DNA of 64,000 bases from Paulinella micropora (taxonomy: Eukaryota > Cercozoa > Imbricatea > Euglyphida). The notes under the pieces are model-generated. The model saw nothing but the letters and a program-made list of their open reading frames with translations, was not told the DNA's origin and did not search any database. The stretch spans positions 391,942-455,941 of the forward strand of contig BJOX01000343.1 of assembly GCA_009731375.1 (NCBI GenBank), in the 5' to 3' direction. Below, piece after piece: positions 44,301-64,000 of the stretch (position 1 is its first letter; every line of letters begins with the position of its first letter). Position numbers and translations under genes: made by a program.

Positions 44301-47008
44301 TCAGTGCGGTTCTTCGGTATCGGTCGATTCATAATCTCCTCCCTCTTCTCTTTGGATATCGAGACTCGATTATGGGAGATCTCGTACCCTAAGTATGTCA
44401 CACTCGTCTTGGCAAGTTGACACTTCTTTAGATTGCACTTCAGGCCAAAAGCTCCGATGCGCCTGAATATATCGGACAAATGATCGATATGCTCCTCCAT
44501 TGTGTTAGAGTATACGATAATGTCATCGATATAGCAAAATGCATATTCTCCCGCCTTCTGTCCCCGCCTTCTCATAAAGCCACCGTCAGACAAATCATCG
44601 TACTGACTGCTCAACATCTTCTGCATCGCCTTCTGGAAAAGTCCTGGGGCTTGCTTGAGGCCCATCGGAAGCACTTTCCATTGGTATATTTCCATACCCA
44701 CCACAAACGCCGTCAGCCATCTGGACTTTTCCTCCAGTGGTATCTGCCAGAAGCCATTCTTAAGGTCAATGACCGAATAGAATTTTGCATTCCGCAGTAC
44801 TCTCCTTCCTTCTTCTAATGTCGGGAGAGGATTTCTCTCTTCCTCCAGCACCTTGTTAACACGAGCATAGTTAACTGTCAGGCGCCATTCTCCTCCTGGC
44901 TTCGGCACTATTCTCGGTTGTGAGACTATTGGAGATGTTGATCTCTCAATAAAGTCCTCATTGAGCAGCTGTCTTGCTAGCTCCTCCGCTATCTTCGCCT
45001 CATGTATACTCAAATTCGCCCTTCGTGGTGCCGGTGACGGCTCCGCACCCGGTATTTTGTAAATAACCGCAGTGAAATCTTCAGGCTTGACACCACCTGC
45101 ATGTGGAGGGTCAAAAATTTCCTTGTTCGCCTCTAATTTGGCTTTTAAAAGCTCCTTCTCCTTCTCCGTGCCTACTCCTTCTTCCAATATTTTCCGCGCC
45201 GCCTCTTGAAAATCTTCATCAGACATCTGCTTATGCTGCTTGAGGGGTTCTCTGTCCTCCTCCAAGCCTAAGTCCTCTTCCGAGACATCATCTAGGCCCG
45301 TCTTTTCATACGTGACCGTGTCCGGCTCATCATCTTTACCGAGCTCCACCAGCATGTCAATGAGTCTCGCGTATTGCAAAGGAGCTTTACGGGTGTAAAA
45401 ACCATCAAAGCATGTGAATGCTTGCGGTATCAATTTCAACTTGTCGAGGTCTCTGAGCTTCCGCTTGTATGCACTGCTCTGCTCACGAGTTCCCATACGA
45501 CAAGCCACCACTAGCTGTTGCTTGCGAGAGGGTACCGGTATAGGATGATCAATAAGCCGGTCCCTTATTTCCTGCGCCCATATCGCCTTCTCATTATATG
45601 GCAGGATAATAGTATACGGCTTATTATTTTCGAATAAAGTCCGTAAGCATTTCTTCACTTCAGACAGTGAACGCGGCCACGTGGGCTCGTCACCCCAGAA
45701 ATCAGTAATAAAACTTTTAATAGTTTCTGGTGGAGTATCCGGGATTCGCCCCGTTCTCCTTGGTACAAACGCCTCCCTTTTTTCTTCTCCTACTTTCGCA
45801 TGGAAACAGTATCCGTTAGTAATATGGACATCTGTTCCTACTCCTTCCGCGAATCTCGCCAACGACGGGCTTCTTTGTGCGACACATATAATCTCCTCCT
45901 TTCGCTTCTCGATTAAGTCATCAATAGACTTTTTGTCCCAATGGCATGTCGGAACTGTGACAGTGCACACTTGGGATTCCCAATTGTCGGTCCAGGACAG
46001 TTCATCCGGTCTTACGACATGGGGGTGAACGTACACCTCAAGTGCCTCATGTGCGATGGCCATCTTTTTGTGATCCGTCGCTAGACTCAGCTCATAAGCC
46101 TCATAAGAGTCAGTAGCGTTGAAGGGATCAATATCGTTCTCTTCTCCTCTTTTTACTCCATATATCACTCGCCGTGCGGCGCAATCAATCACAGCCCCCA
46201 TCGTAGCCAATTGGTCATACGATAGTAATATTGACCCGTGGTAACCGGGGACGACATAGAGGTCCATACGGTATACTCGTGCGGATTTCAATTTAAAGGT
46301 CAGTGTGATGATTCCCGTGATATCCGTCCGGCTGCTCACTCCTTTGAGAGTGCCCGTTGACTTTTTCATATTTCCGTCCACCCAGTCCCGGTATCGATTA
46401 AAAAACTTCCTGCCGACAATATTAATATTCGCCATCGTATCATTACCAACTTTTAATATTGTCTTCAATGTTTCACAATAAAGTTCCGTATAACACAGAG
46501 CATCGGGCCTGTGTATATTGGCTGCGAGAACAAGAACTTTACGTTCCAAATTTTGGAGTCTTGTCTCTAAGTTTTTCAACTCCTCCTTCTTCTCCTCCTG
46601 CTTCACCTCATTAACATTTTTATTATTCTGCGGTACTGGTGCGTTTACTATTTGAGCGACATTGTCTTGTGGTACTTGAGTACACACATTGTCTTTTTGC
46701 TCGCCACCCGCCGCGACCGTAGACATTGAGTCTGTTCGTGGTTGTTTGCTTGGCCGAGGCGATACGTCTGCCATTGGCCTCCTCGCCTCCATCGCAAGTC
46801 TCGCCTTCCTATTTGCATCAGTTATCATTGGTAACCGTGCTGTATGAACGGGTATGAGACTACCTTGGGGCTGCAGTCTCTGTGTACCCACATCTTTGTT
46901 TTCACATAGAGGAAGCGTTGGCCCAGTCTGCACAACAGCATTAGAAAGCACTGTGACTTTAGGGTTAAACTTCACAGTCTTCTCCTTCCTCTCTTCTTCC
47001 CCCTCCAG
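41318..47008 (-). CDS. pol: Pol polyprotein of the Ty3/gypsy element
   Basis: This open frame of about 1,896 codons is in the same phase as gag and follows its UGA directly, with no ATG near the junction. The N-terminal part has an aspartic-protease-like segment with D-T-M-A in place of D-T-G-A, and a later I-L-L-S-Y-D-Q-L. Reverse transcriptase shows the catalytic Y-I-D-D and contains an unusual insertion between Q-Y-D-D and its catalytic strand. RNase H has D-T-D-A-S, R-T-D-H and D-S-L-S-R. Integrase has an H-H-C-C zinc region, the D,D,E residues (H-I-D-H, S-D-R-G-S-D, G-K-I-E-R) and a C-terminal W-K-G-P-Y module. A charged tail of about 200 residues follows. All catalytic residues other than the protease glycine appear intact. 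Confidence 0.92.
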   Translation of the reverse strand: MEGEEERKEKTVKFNPKVTVLSNAVVQTGPTLPLCENKDVGTQRLQPQGSLIPVHTARLPMITDANRKARLAMEARRPMADVSPRPSKQPRTDSMSTVAAGGEQKDNVCTQVPQDNVAQIVNAPVPQNNKNVNEVKQEEKKEELKNLETRLQNLERKVLVLAANIHRPDALCYTELYCETLKTILKVGNDTMANINIVGRKFFNRYRDWVDGNMKKSTGTLKGVSSRTDITGIITLTFKLKSARVYRMDLYVVPGYHGSILLSYDQLATMGAVIDCAARRVIYGVKRGEENDIDPFNATDSYEAYELSLATDHKKMAIAHEALEVYVHPHVVRPDELSWTDNWESQVCTVTVPTCHWDKKSIDDLIEKRKEEIICVAQRSPSLARFAEGVGTDVHITNGYCFHAKVGEEKREAFVPRRTGRIPDTPPETIKSFITDFWGDEPTWPRSLSEVKKCLRTLFENNKPYTIILPYNEKAIWAQEIRDRLIDHPIPVPSRKQQLVVACRMGTREQSSAYKRKLRDLDKLKLIPQAFTCFDGFYTRKAPLQYARLIDMLVELGKDDEPDTVTYEKTGLDDVSEEDLGLEEDREPLKQHKQMSDEDFQEAARKILEEGVGTEKEKELLKAKLEANKEIFDPPHAGGVKPEDFTAVIYKIPGAEPSPAPRRANLSIHEAKIAEELARQLLNEDFIERSTSPIVSQPRIVPKPGGEWRLTVNYARVNKVLEEERNPLPTLEEGRRVLRNAKFYSVIDLKNGFWQIPLEEKSRWLTAFVVGMEIYQWKVLPMGLKQAPGLFQKAMQKMLSSQYDDLSDGGFMRRRGQKAGEYAFCYIDDIIVYSNTMEEHIDHLSDIFRRIGAFGLKCNLKKCQLAKTSVTYLGYEISHNRVSISKEKREEIMNRPIPKNRTELHSFLAMAQYYSQFIPDWGATRAKVEKMIDFGDFEKWDEEALQAFHALKDLIYKDPKDGGLVLTMPDFTKQFVVDTDASKFAIGAVLQQEDEEKKLRPIMFISRKLCAAERNYCTRQREALAVVWALKRLREYLWGGPQFTVRTDHHNLLWLMNHEQTGRLARWQAFLSCFDFTMVHLPGKRNVVADSLSRLEFNSEVSALVSTVEMEDLSTDKVYEVSHIEAMEMASGVRYDRTGLRYSPQGPDHGICCELHTQEDAEWSYEVYENAKANIREEEETQEVYAEPPQERRSDLDDDPERIGVRLEDGTIHIASPTAWRQQQAQDPEFKELIQLYQNPDELRMTKAIKDQMKEMGWRDGLLWYKGLHGRYASQPDKWTLWVPESLRRFIFVAAHNCPLLAHPGRQRTHMFVARRFWWKKMKEEIDQAVDACIPCKINKTPLKANFGLIGEFPLHAGMFEFIHIDHVGPFPESKDGYKYLLTAIDRATNYVWIIPVKDVTGKTTAEALIDRIISQIGVPRKICSDRGSDFNNEVIDKLSKYYGMKWQYVTAYNPRANGKIERVHRPLKASLKMYCTKKENQRAWVEAAPSFAFAMNCLPSTALGGSKSSISPYQLVYGREPDIPTSLLHPKDTWADADELFGMRLRVKMEAEQIVRAHREAERRKTDAEGVRQAHLDQIKFQVGDIVLLYHPQVPKGVSSKLFTHWKGPYQIMEQTGPLNYKIRGRGKVQIVNVRRLIKYDPFLLEDESVEEALKRMKDDFKEVPPIHKEAGIDQDDAYRAPIAEKEESEVDSKEKTDRISAVGTQSKSPREHSGKKEKITEAQLRRARNDLINDQPRKAMRSMRSKDVHQEEEGTDTDPNAGNVEIVHERWKEGDAIATIAWVKNVFYLMRPAEQHVADDTLSDLYLMRVVAVPRQMRVTRTLKISSAAKIVQPILQFWRSMDPVEDPKARHYLPVYKDAKSLETWDDTITPRDKDYTAWTIQTLPRGVLECPF

Positions 47009-49702
47009 TCATTCCACCACCTCGAAACGATTACCTTGAGTAGTGTCCGGGTAGGATGACGTATCGGTCTCCGAGGCAGTGTTGTAGGCCTGAGCTCGAC
47101 CGAAATTTGGGTTGGAGCTTGCCCACGAGCCTCCTCCTCCTCTGGGTGGGGGGGCTGGAGCTCGAACAGCTCTCCCTCCATAAGGGGTATATCCCCGACC
47201 TCCTCCTCTTCCTCTCTGAGGGGTTCCCTGCCACCTCGAGGCTCCTCTCCATGTTCCTCGTCCTCGTCCTCCTCCTCCTCCTCCTCGTCCTCCTGCTCCT
47301 GCTCCTCCTTCTCGTCCTCTTTGAGAGGCCTTTAAGTTCTTTTGTCTCTCCCTTTCCTCCTTCTTCTCCTTCATCCTCTTCATGTAGGTAATGATTGCCT
47401 CTCGTAACTCCTCATCATCACACATATTGGCATACCAACCTTCGTTCACAGCGGCAATCTGAAGCATATTGAAAAGGCCCGGTTCCTTGCCTTCCGTCCT
47501 GCTCAGAAAATTTGCCCTTGCTGTTGGGTTCTGCCTATCATGATTGAAAGAGCAGTCTCTGTTCTCCATCTGTGCCTTACACTGCAAGCCCGCGAACCAC
47601 CTCCAACATGCGGTCTTCAGGTCTGGCTCTCTCTGTCTCTTCCAACCGGCAACTCTGTTTGTGTACGTGGCTTGTGCGCCAACAGGTACACCGCCTGCCT
47701 GTGCCGTATGTGCCTCCGTGAGCGAGTCCATGTTTGAGCATGCACTCATCACTTCTTGAAACAGTGCTGACGGAGCAACGCTTTGAACCGTATTTTCGAA
47801 CACGTGTGTCTCGAGGAAGTTCTTGGACTTCACTGAGCTAAACGTCGAGCATTGTTGTATGAGCTGAGTAAGCTTACTCGGGTTAACTGTGTGTAACGCC
47901 GAAAAGAAATAGAGGATGATCGACTTGCGGCCATAGAATAGCCCATAGGAGGAAACTACCTCCGTAAGGGTCGCCGCCAAGCCAACAGCACTCCTCAAAC
48001 TCATCGCCACTGTCTCAAAGATTTCAAATCCTATGAGAGTACCAGTGCAGAGATGCTGGTATCCATGAGATTGAAAATATGAAATGAGTGTGGCCACCGC
48101 CAGTTCACACTGAGCGTCTAGGCCTGTTGCATTGTTTCTCTTAATCTCCTCCTTCTTTCTCAAAAACTTGTACTGTGTCAGATCAAATCCCTCCGAGACT
48201 AGAGATTGGTCAAAAACAGTAACAAGGGCCTCGTATTCCTGCGTTTCGTCGCAAGGAAAAGCCTTCATGCAGGCATTGATCTCTTTGAGCTTGCTCAAAA
48301 GCGAAGCATCAGAGTCTTTGTCTGAGCTCGTCTTGGCATATAGCATGAGACTTGCCACTCCTCCTTTCTTCCCCTTGAAGGCATTTATGATGTTCTGTCT
48401 GTCCTTCTTCTCCGTGTTTGTGACCACCACCGTAGTTGAGCCCGAGGGTGCAGGGGCTGGTGGGGCAGGAGCTGGTGGGGTCAAATATGTCGGAGGGTGT
48501 GTCTTTGCACCACTCACTTTTGCTTTCATTCTTTCCAGTCTCATCGTCTTCTCGAACTCCTCATTCTCTTTCGCCTTCTTCTTCTCAGATATCACCAGCT
48601 TTTGAGCATGAGTGATAAAGGCCACCAATTCAGAAGCAGATCTGAGAAAATTATATTTCTCCACATATTGGTCAACACCTGCTTTGTTGGCGACCGGTGG
48701 TGCGTTACTAAGTGATTTAAGGACAGAGTGATCCTTGGTAGGAATCCATCTCTTCCATGCCTCCTTGTGCAGTAACGCACCCATCAACAGTCTGATCTTG
48801 GTCAGAACTCTGTCGGTCTTCTCTAACTCATCAATCACAGGATGAGTTTCTCCTGCTGCCTTAATGCTTTTTTCCATCTCTGCCTTCCCCTCCTCCAAGG
48901 CCTTTATTTCCATTGTAAAAAAATGAAATATGCCACTCGAGTTTTTCGAACCCAGATTGGTCTTCATTTTTGTTACATCGACTGCCTCCTGACCAGTCGC
49001 GAGGAATCTGGCCGTTGCTCTTGGGTTTGTGTACTGGAGGTAACCCTCACATCGTGGGCCGTATGTACGTTCCCAAATCAGGGTTTGAGTGTACACCCCA
49101 AAGATAGCATCGAGTAATTCAAGGTGGGTGTGTGTGTCCCCAAACTTGATATGCTGTATCTTCTTTCTCTCTTCTGGATCAGAGACCAGTTTGCCGAGGA
49201 GCTGTGCTGTGTTTGATAATAGGATATAGACATCCTTTTTAGCACGACTTTTCTCTCTTCTTTGATCCTGAGGGATCCACACATAGGTATCCTTCTCTAC
49301 CCCCATCTTGTTATCAAACTCTTCTTTAGTGAGGTCATAGTGGTCTTGCACCCACTGTTGTTCCTCCACTGTGATCTCCTCTCCATCACTATGAATCAAG
49401 TCGATCATTTTTCGTCCTCCTCCTCCCGTGTAGGCAGGTGGTAAGGGATTACCATATGCTCCTCCTCCTCCCGTCTCTTCTTGTTCAAATCCTCCTTCAT
49501 CTTCGTCTCCTCCATATCTTCCTTCATCATCCCAGCCCTCTTCTACTCCTCCTCCTACTCCTTCATCTCCTCCTCCTCCTTCATTCAATCCTCCTCCTCC
49601 TCCTTCATTCAATCCTCTTCCTCCTCCTCCTCCTGCTTCTTCTTCTTCTCTTCTTTGATCTGCCTCCGAGAATTCACTCACTTCGGCGGTCTCTGTCGAC
49701 AT
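47009..49702 (-). CDS. gag: Gag polyprotein with CCCH-like zinc finger and RGG tail
   Basis: An 897-codon frame starting at the ATG at 49702. The N-terminus is Glu/Gly-rich and acidic, and the middle is a helical capsid-like region. Near residues 700-722 there is a Cys/His cluster C-x8-C-x8-C-x3-H rather than the usual CCHC knuckle. An Arg/Gly-rich RGG tail follows, and both probably bind RNA. It ends E-V-V-E then UGA (47009-47011) followed by CUG. The next frame, pol, continues without a shift, so Pol is probably made by UGA readthrough. Confidence 0.85.
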   Translation of the reverse strand: MSTETAEVSEFSEADQRREEEEAGGGGGRGLNEGGGGGLNEGGGGDEGVGGGVEEGWDDEGRYGGDEDEGGFEQEETGGGGAYGNPLPPAYTGGGGRKMIDLIHSDGEEITVEEQQWVQDHYDLTKEEFDNKMGVEKDTYVWIPQDQRREKSRAKKDVYILLSNTAQLLGKLVSDPEERKKIQHIKFGDTHTHLELLDAIFGVYTQTLIWERTYGPRCEGYLQYTNPRATARFLATGQEAVDVTKMKTNLGSKNSSGIFHFFTMEIKALEEGKAEMEKSIKAAGETHPVIDELEKTDRVLTKIRLLMGALLHKEAWKRWIPTKDHSVLKSLSNAPPVANKAGVDQYVEKYNFLRSASELVAFITHAQKLVISEKKKAKENEEFEKTMRLERMKAKVSGAKTHPPTYLTPPAPAPPAPAPSGSTTVVVTNTEKKDRQNIINAFKGKKGGVASLMLYAKTSSDKDSDASLLSKLKEINACMKAFPCDETQEYEALVTVFDQSLVSEGFDLTQYKFLRKKEEIKRNNATGLDAQCELAVATLISYFQSHGYQHLCTGTLIGFEIFETVAMSLRSAVGLAATLTEVVSSYGLFYGRKSIILYFFSALHTVNPSKLTQLIQQCSTFSSVKSKNFLETHVFENTVQSVAPSALFQEVMSACSNMDSLTEAHTAQAGGVPVGAQATYTNRVAGWKRQREPDLKTACWRWFAGLQCKAQMENRDCSFNHDRQNPTARANFLSRTEGKEPGLFNMLQIAAVNEGWYANMCDDEELREAIITYMKRMKEKKEERERQKNLKASQRGREGGAGAGGRGGGGGGRGRGTWRGASRWQGTPQRGRGGGRGYTPYGGRAVRAPAPPPRGGGGSWASSNPNFGRAQAYNTASETDTSSYPDTTQGNRFEVVE

Positions 49703-50488
49703 GATGTCGTAGTAGTGATCAACAGGAGGACAGTGTCAGCTCCTATGTTTGGTTTTTGTTCGTTTGTGTTCTGTTCCTCCTTCAGTCGATTGACTAGTGA
49801 AGAGAGAAACTAATAGAGAGGGTAGGATAAGATTCCCTGTCCTCTATGAAACACTGTTTGTATGTTTGTTTTTGTTTGAGAAAAATAGTCTTTGAGACTT
49901 TCTCCGATTTCTTGTTCTCCTTACTCAGATTACTTTCTCCTCCTTCTTTTCTATATTGTATCTAGTATGAGGCACTTGGACCTACACACAGATAGTAATA
50001 GAGAAGCTAGAAAAGCTCTCCTTGAGAAGTCGACAGTCGGTCGGATAGGTTCTCAGACCTACCTTTAGAAAACGATCAGAGATTTGCAAAAATACTCTGA
50101 CGTATGTGTGAGATAATGCAGATAAATGCACAAACTAGAAGGGTAGAGTGTTGTGCTCCTGTCCCTATGCTTGTTTGTGTTTTGTGTGTGTTCCTTCACT
50201 CTTCTGTCCACCTCCTTCTTCTTGGTCTCTGTGTGAGAACAGCAAGAACGACAGAGAGTTTGTATCTGATGTCTCCTTGTGAGCACACAGATACTGATTG
50301 GGCTAGAGGGTACGAGACACCTGCTTGAGACCAATCAAATTATTTGTTTTGTGAAAGAGTTATGAGGGAGCTGTGTTGGAGTATTTGTTTTCGTCTGACG
50401 TCCCCGTGTGAGACAGGTCAGTGAAAATTCACTCTGTTGCCTGTGTGGCAAAGCAGAAAGAAATCACCCTAGTGATGTGGACTCCAAA
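49703..50488 (-). promoter_or_regulatory. Retrotransposon leader with candidate primer-binding site
   Basis: Immediately inside the 5' LTR the minus strand reads TTTGGAGTCCACATCAC. A TGG starting two bases in fits a primer-binding site complementary to a tRNA 3' CCA end, but I cannot name the tRNA. The rest of the 786-bp leader has no long frame. Confidence 0.5.
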
Positions 50489-50725
50489 TGTAATGCCCCC
50501 AACGATAGCTCGGTAAAAAGTCGGTAATACAACCAAACACAGTCCTCAAGAATGAGAATGATGTCTCGTTGTATTAGCTCAGTGAAGCCAAAAAGGAAAA
50601 CTGCAACAGACCAGGAATAAAATGGCATCAGGTCCAATCCGGACAAATAATACTGAAAAACAAGCTGGTGCACCTGTCACTAGGAAAAAGTACTTTTTAC
50701 CGGCTATCCGGGGGTGATGCCTACA
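50489..50725 (-). repeat. 5' LTR (237 bp)
   Basis: Same ends as the 3' LTR (TGTAGG to TTACA on the minus strand), with about eight differences including a 2-bp indel. It should carry the element's promoter. Confidence 0.9.
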
Positions 50726-51601
50726 TCAATCCAGACACCATAAGAGGCCGTTAATAATAACTCTCTTCCTTTTTGCCCTCCCACTCTTCTCCCTGTAGTC
50801 TGCTTCCTCAGGCTTCTCTCTCCGTTCGCTCTAGTTTTCAAGTTTACTGATGTTCGCCTACTGACTCACATGCTTCCTCTTGCTCATCCTCTACGAAGAG
50901 CAAGCGTTCTTTATTATTAAAAGTCGTTCAGTGGGGAGAAAAAAAAAAGTCTAACAAATAATACAAAGCTTGCCACCGTGTAGGAATATTAATAAGTGGG
51001 AAGCGTAAGAACATGCCATATGATTGAATCTCAGCCTCGGATATCGTCAGCCGGTTATCGGCACGGTCGGCCGGTTCAGTAGTATAAAATAAAAATATAA
51101 TTACTAAGCAGAATTCCAGAGTTCGCACCTTTGCGTGGATTCAAGTCACACTTCCTCACCACTTTGATATGACTCTTCATATTAATACTCGAACTTCCAA
51201 CTGTCACGTCTTTGTCACCGTCTTCAAGTACGAGTAGCAGTGGCAAGTATCCCATATCAAAAAGTGCTTGTAAAGCCATGATACAGATTTTAAAACAGGA
51301 ATAGAGGAAAAGGAGAGGGAGGAAAGAGATGAAATGCAACCATTGTGGGACTCGAGATGAATACACAAATACTAGATGAATATACAAATACTAGATGAAT
51401 ATACAAATAATACCCACTAAAACGAAAAAACGTGCCGCCAAAATCTCCGGTTGTGGGAAAAAAAGAGGCAACCCGAAAAAAGAAAAATGTTTACGCAAGG
51501 TTGCAGTTCAAAGAGGAGAGAGGATAAGAAGGAAAACAAGAAAGGGAAAAGGGGGAAAGGAAAAGGCAAACAGTGGGGAAAGAGAAAAACTGGGTATATA
51601 T
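50726..51601. other. Intergenic, no gene seen
   Basis: Unique-looking sequence between the retrotransposon and the deadenylase stop codon. It includes a short triplicated ATACAAATACTAGATGA unit near 51360-51400. It should hold the deadenylase 3' UTR on the minus strand. Confidence 0.5.
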
Positions 51602-63810
<12,209 letters not shown>

Positions 63811-64000
63811 CTGACAGGAGAAGAAGGATAAGGAGAAGGAAAGGAGAAGGAGGAAGAGGAGGAAGAGGAGAAGGAGGAGGAGGAGGAGGAGGAGGAAGAG
63901 GAGGAGGAGGAGGAGGAAGAGGAGGGAAAATGAAGAGAATGTGAGGAGAAATGAGGTGTGTGTGTGTTTGGGGGGGGGGGGGGGGGGGGGGTGGAAACCC
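63811..64000. repeat. (GAG/GGA)n purine tract and poly-G at the right edge
   Basis: A purine-rich tract on the plus strand gives a polypyrimidine run before the acceptor of deadenylase exon 1 on the minus strand. A TG tract and a G homopolymer (63971-63991) end the window. Confidence 0.8.

Overview
The window is nuclear DNA from an intron-rich eukaryote. Coding exons are GC-rich and short, with GT-AG introns, and more than half of the bases are simple-sequence arrays (TATC/GATA, TATG/CATA, TACAT, AAT, GA, AAG, CCTTTTTT). A TAACCC tract at 31.46-31.63 kb hints at a TTAGGG-type telomere repeat. Domain combinations (an AGC kinase with a very long N-terminus, a J protein with several zinc modules, a five-finger CCCH protein ending in MYND) suggest a protist or alga, but I cannot name the lineage. 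Thirteen runs of N interrupt the sequence, seven of them exactly 10 N.

Layout. (1) 2.9-18.5 kb, minus strand: an AGC-type Ser/Thr protein kinase gene in 15 phase-consistent exons, with its last visible exon cut by a gap. (2) 19.1-26.0 kb, plus strand, head-to-head with the kinase across about 0.6 kb: a 1074-residue J-domain protein with a U1-like C2H2 finger, a RanBP2/NZF finger and two Stc1-like CxxC modules. (3) 26.9-34.7 kb, plus strand: a 941-residue protein with five CCCH fingers, a helical module resembling the C-terminus of ZNF598/Hel2, and a C-terminal MYND finger. (4) 38.3-39.0 kb, plus strand: a predicted 70-residue zinc-ribbon protein in three exons. (5) 39.99-50.73 kb, minus strand: a full-length Ty3/gypsy LTR retrotransposon with 235/237-bp LTRs, whose Gag and Pol are separated by one in-frame UGA. 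(6) 51.6-63.8 kb, minus strand: the catalytic region of a CCR4/Angel-type deadenylase (EEP fold), running off the right edge.

Four of the host genes are connected to RNA or ribosome biology by domain content (CCCH fingers, ZNF598-like module, J protein with U1-type finger, deadenylase). That is not evidence that they act together.

The outstanding structural feature is repeated across the genes: introns carry partial copies of the adjoining exon edge together with its splice site. Copies of an exon's 5' edge lie in the upstream intron and copies of its 3' edge in the downstream intron, one to four per edge and more than 25 in all. This is the arrangement expected from tandem duplication across exon-intron junctions inside microsatellite-filled introns. 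Two retroposon types also seed the microsatellites: a tRNA-headed SINE with an (ATT)n tail and families whose 3' ends run into (TATC)n. One of the latter supplies the stop codon of the J-protein gene.
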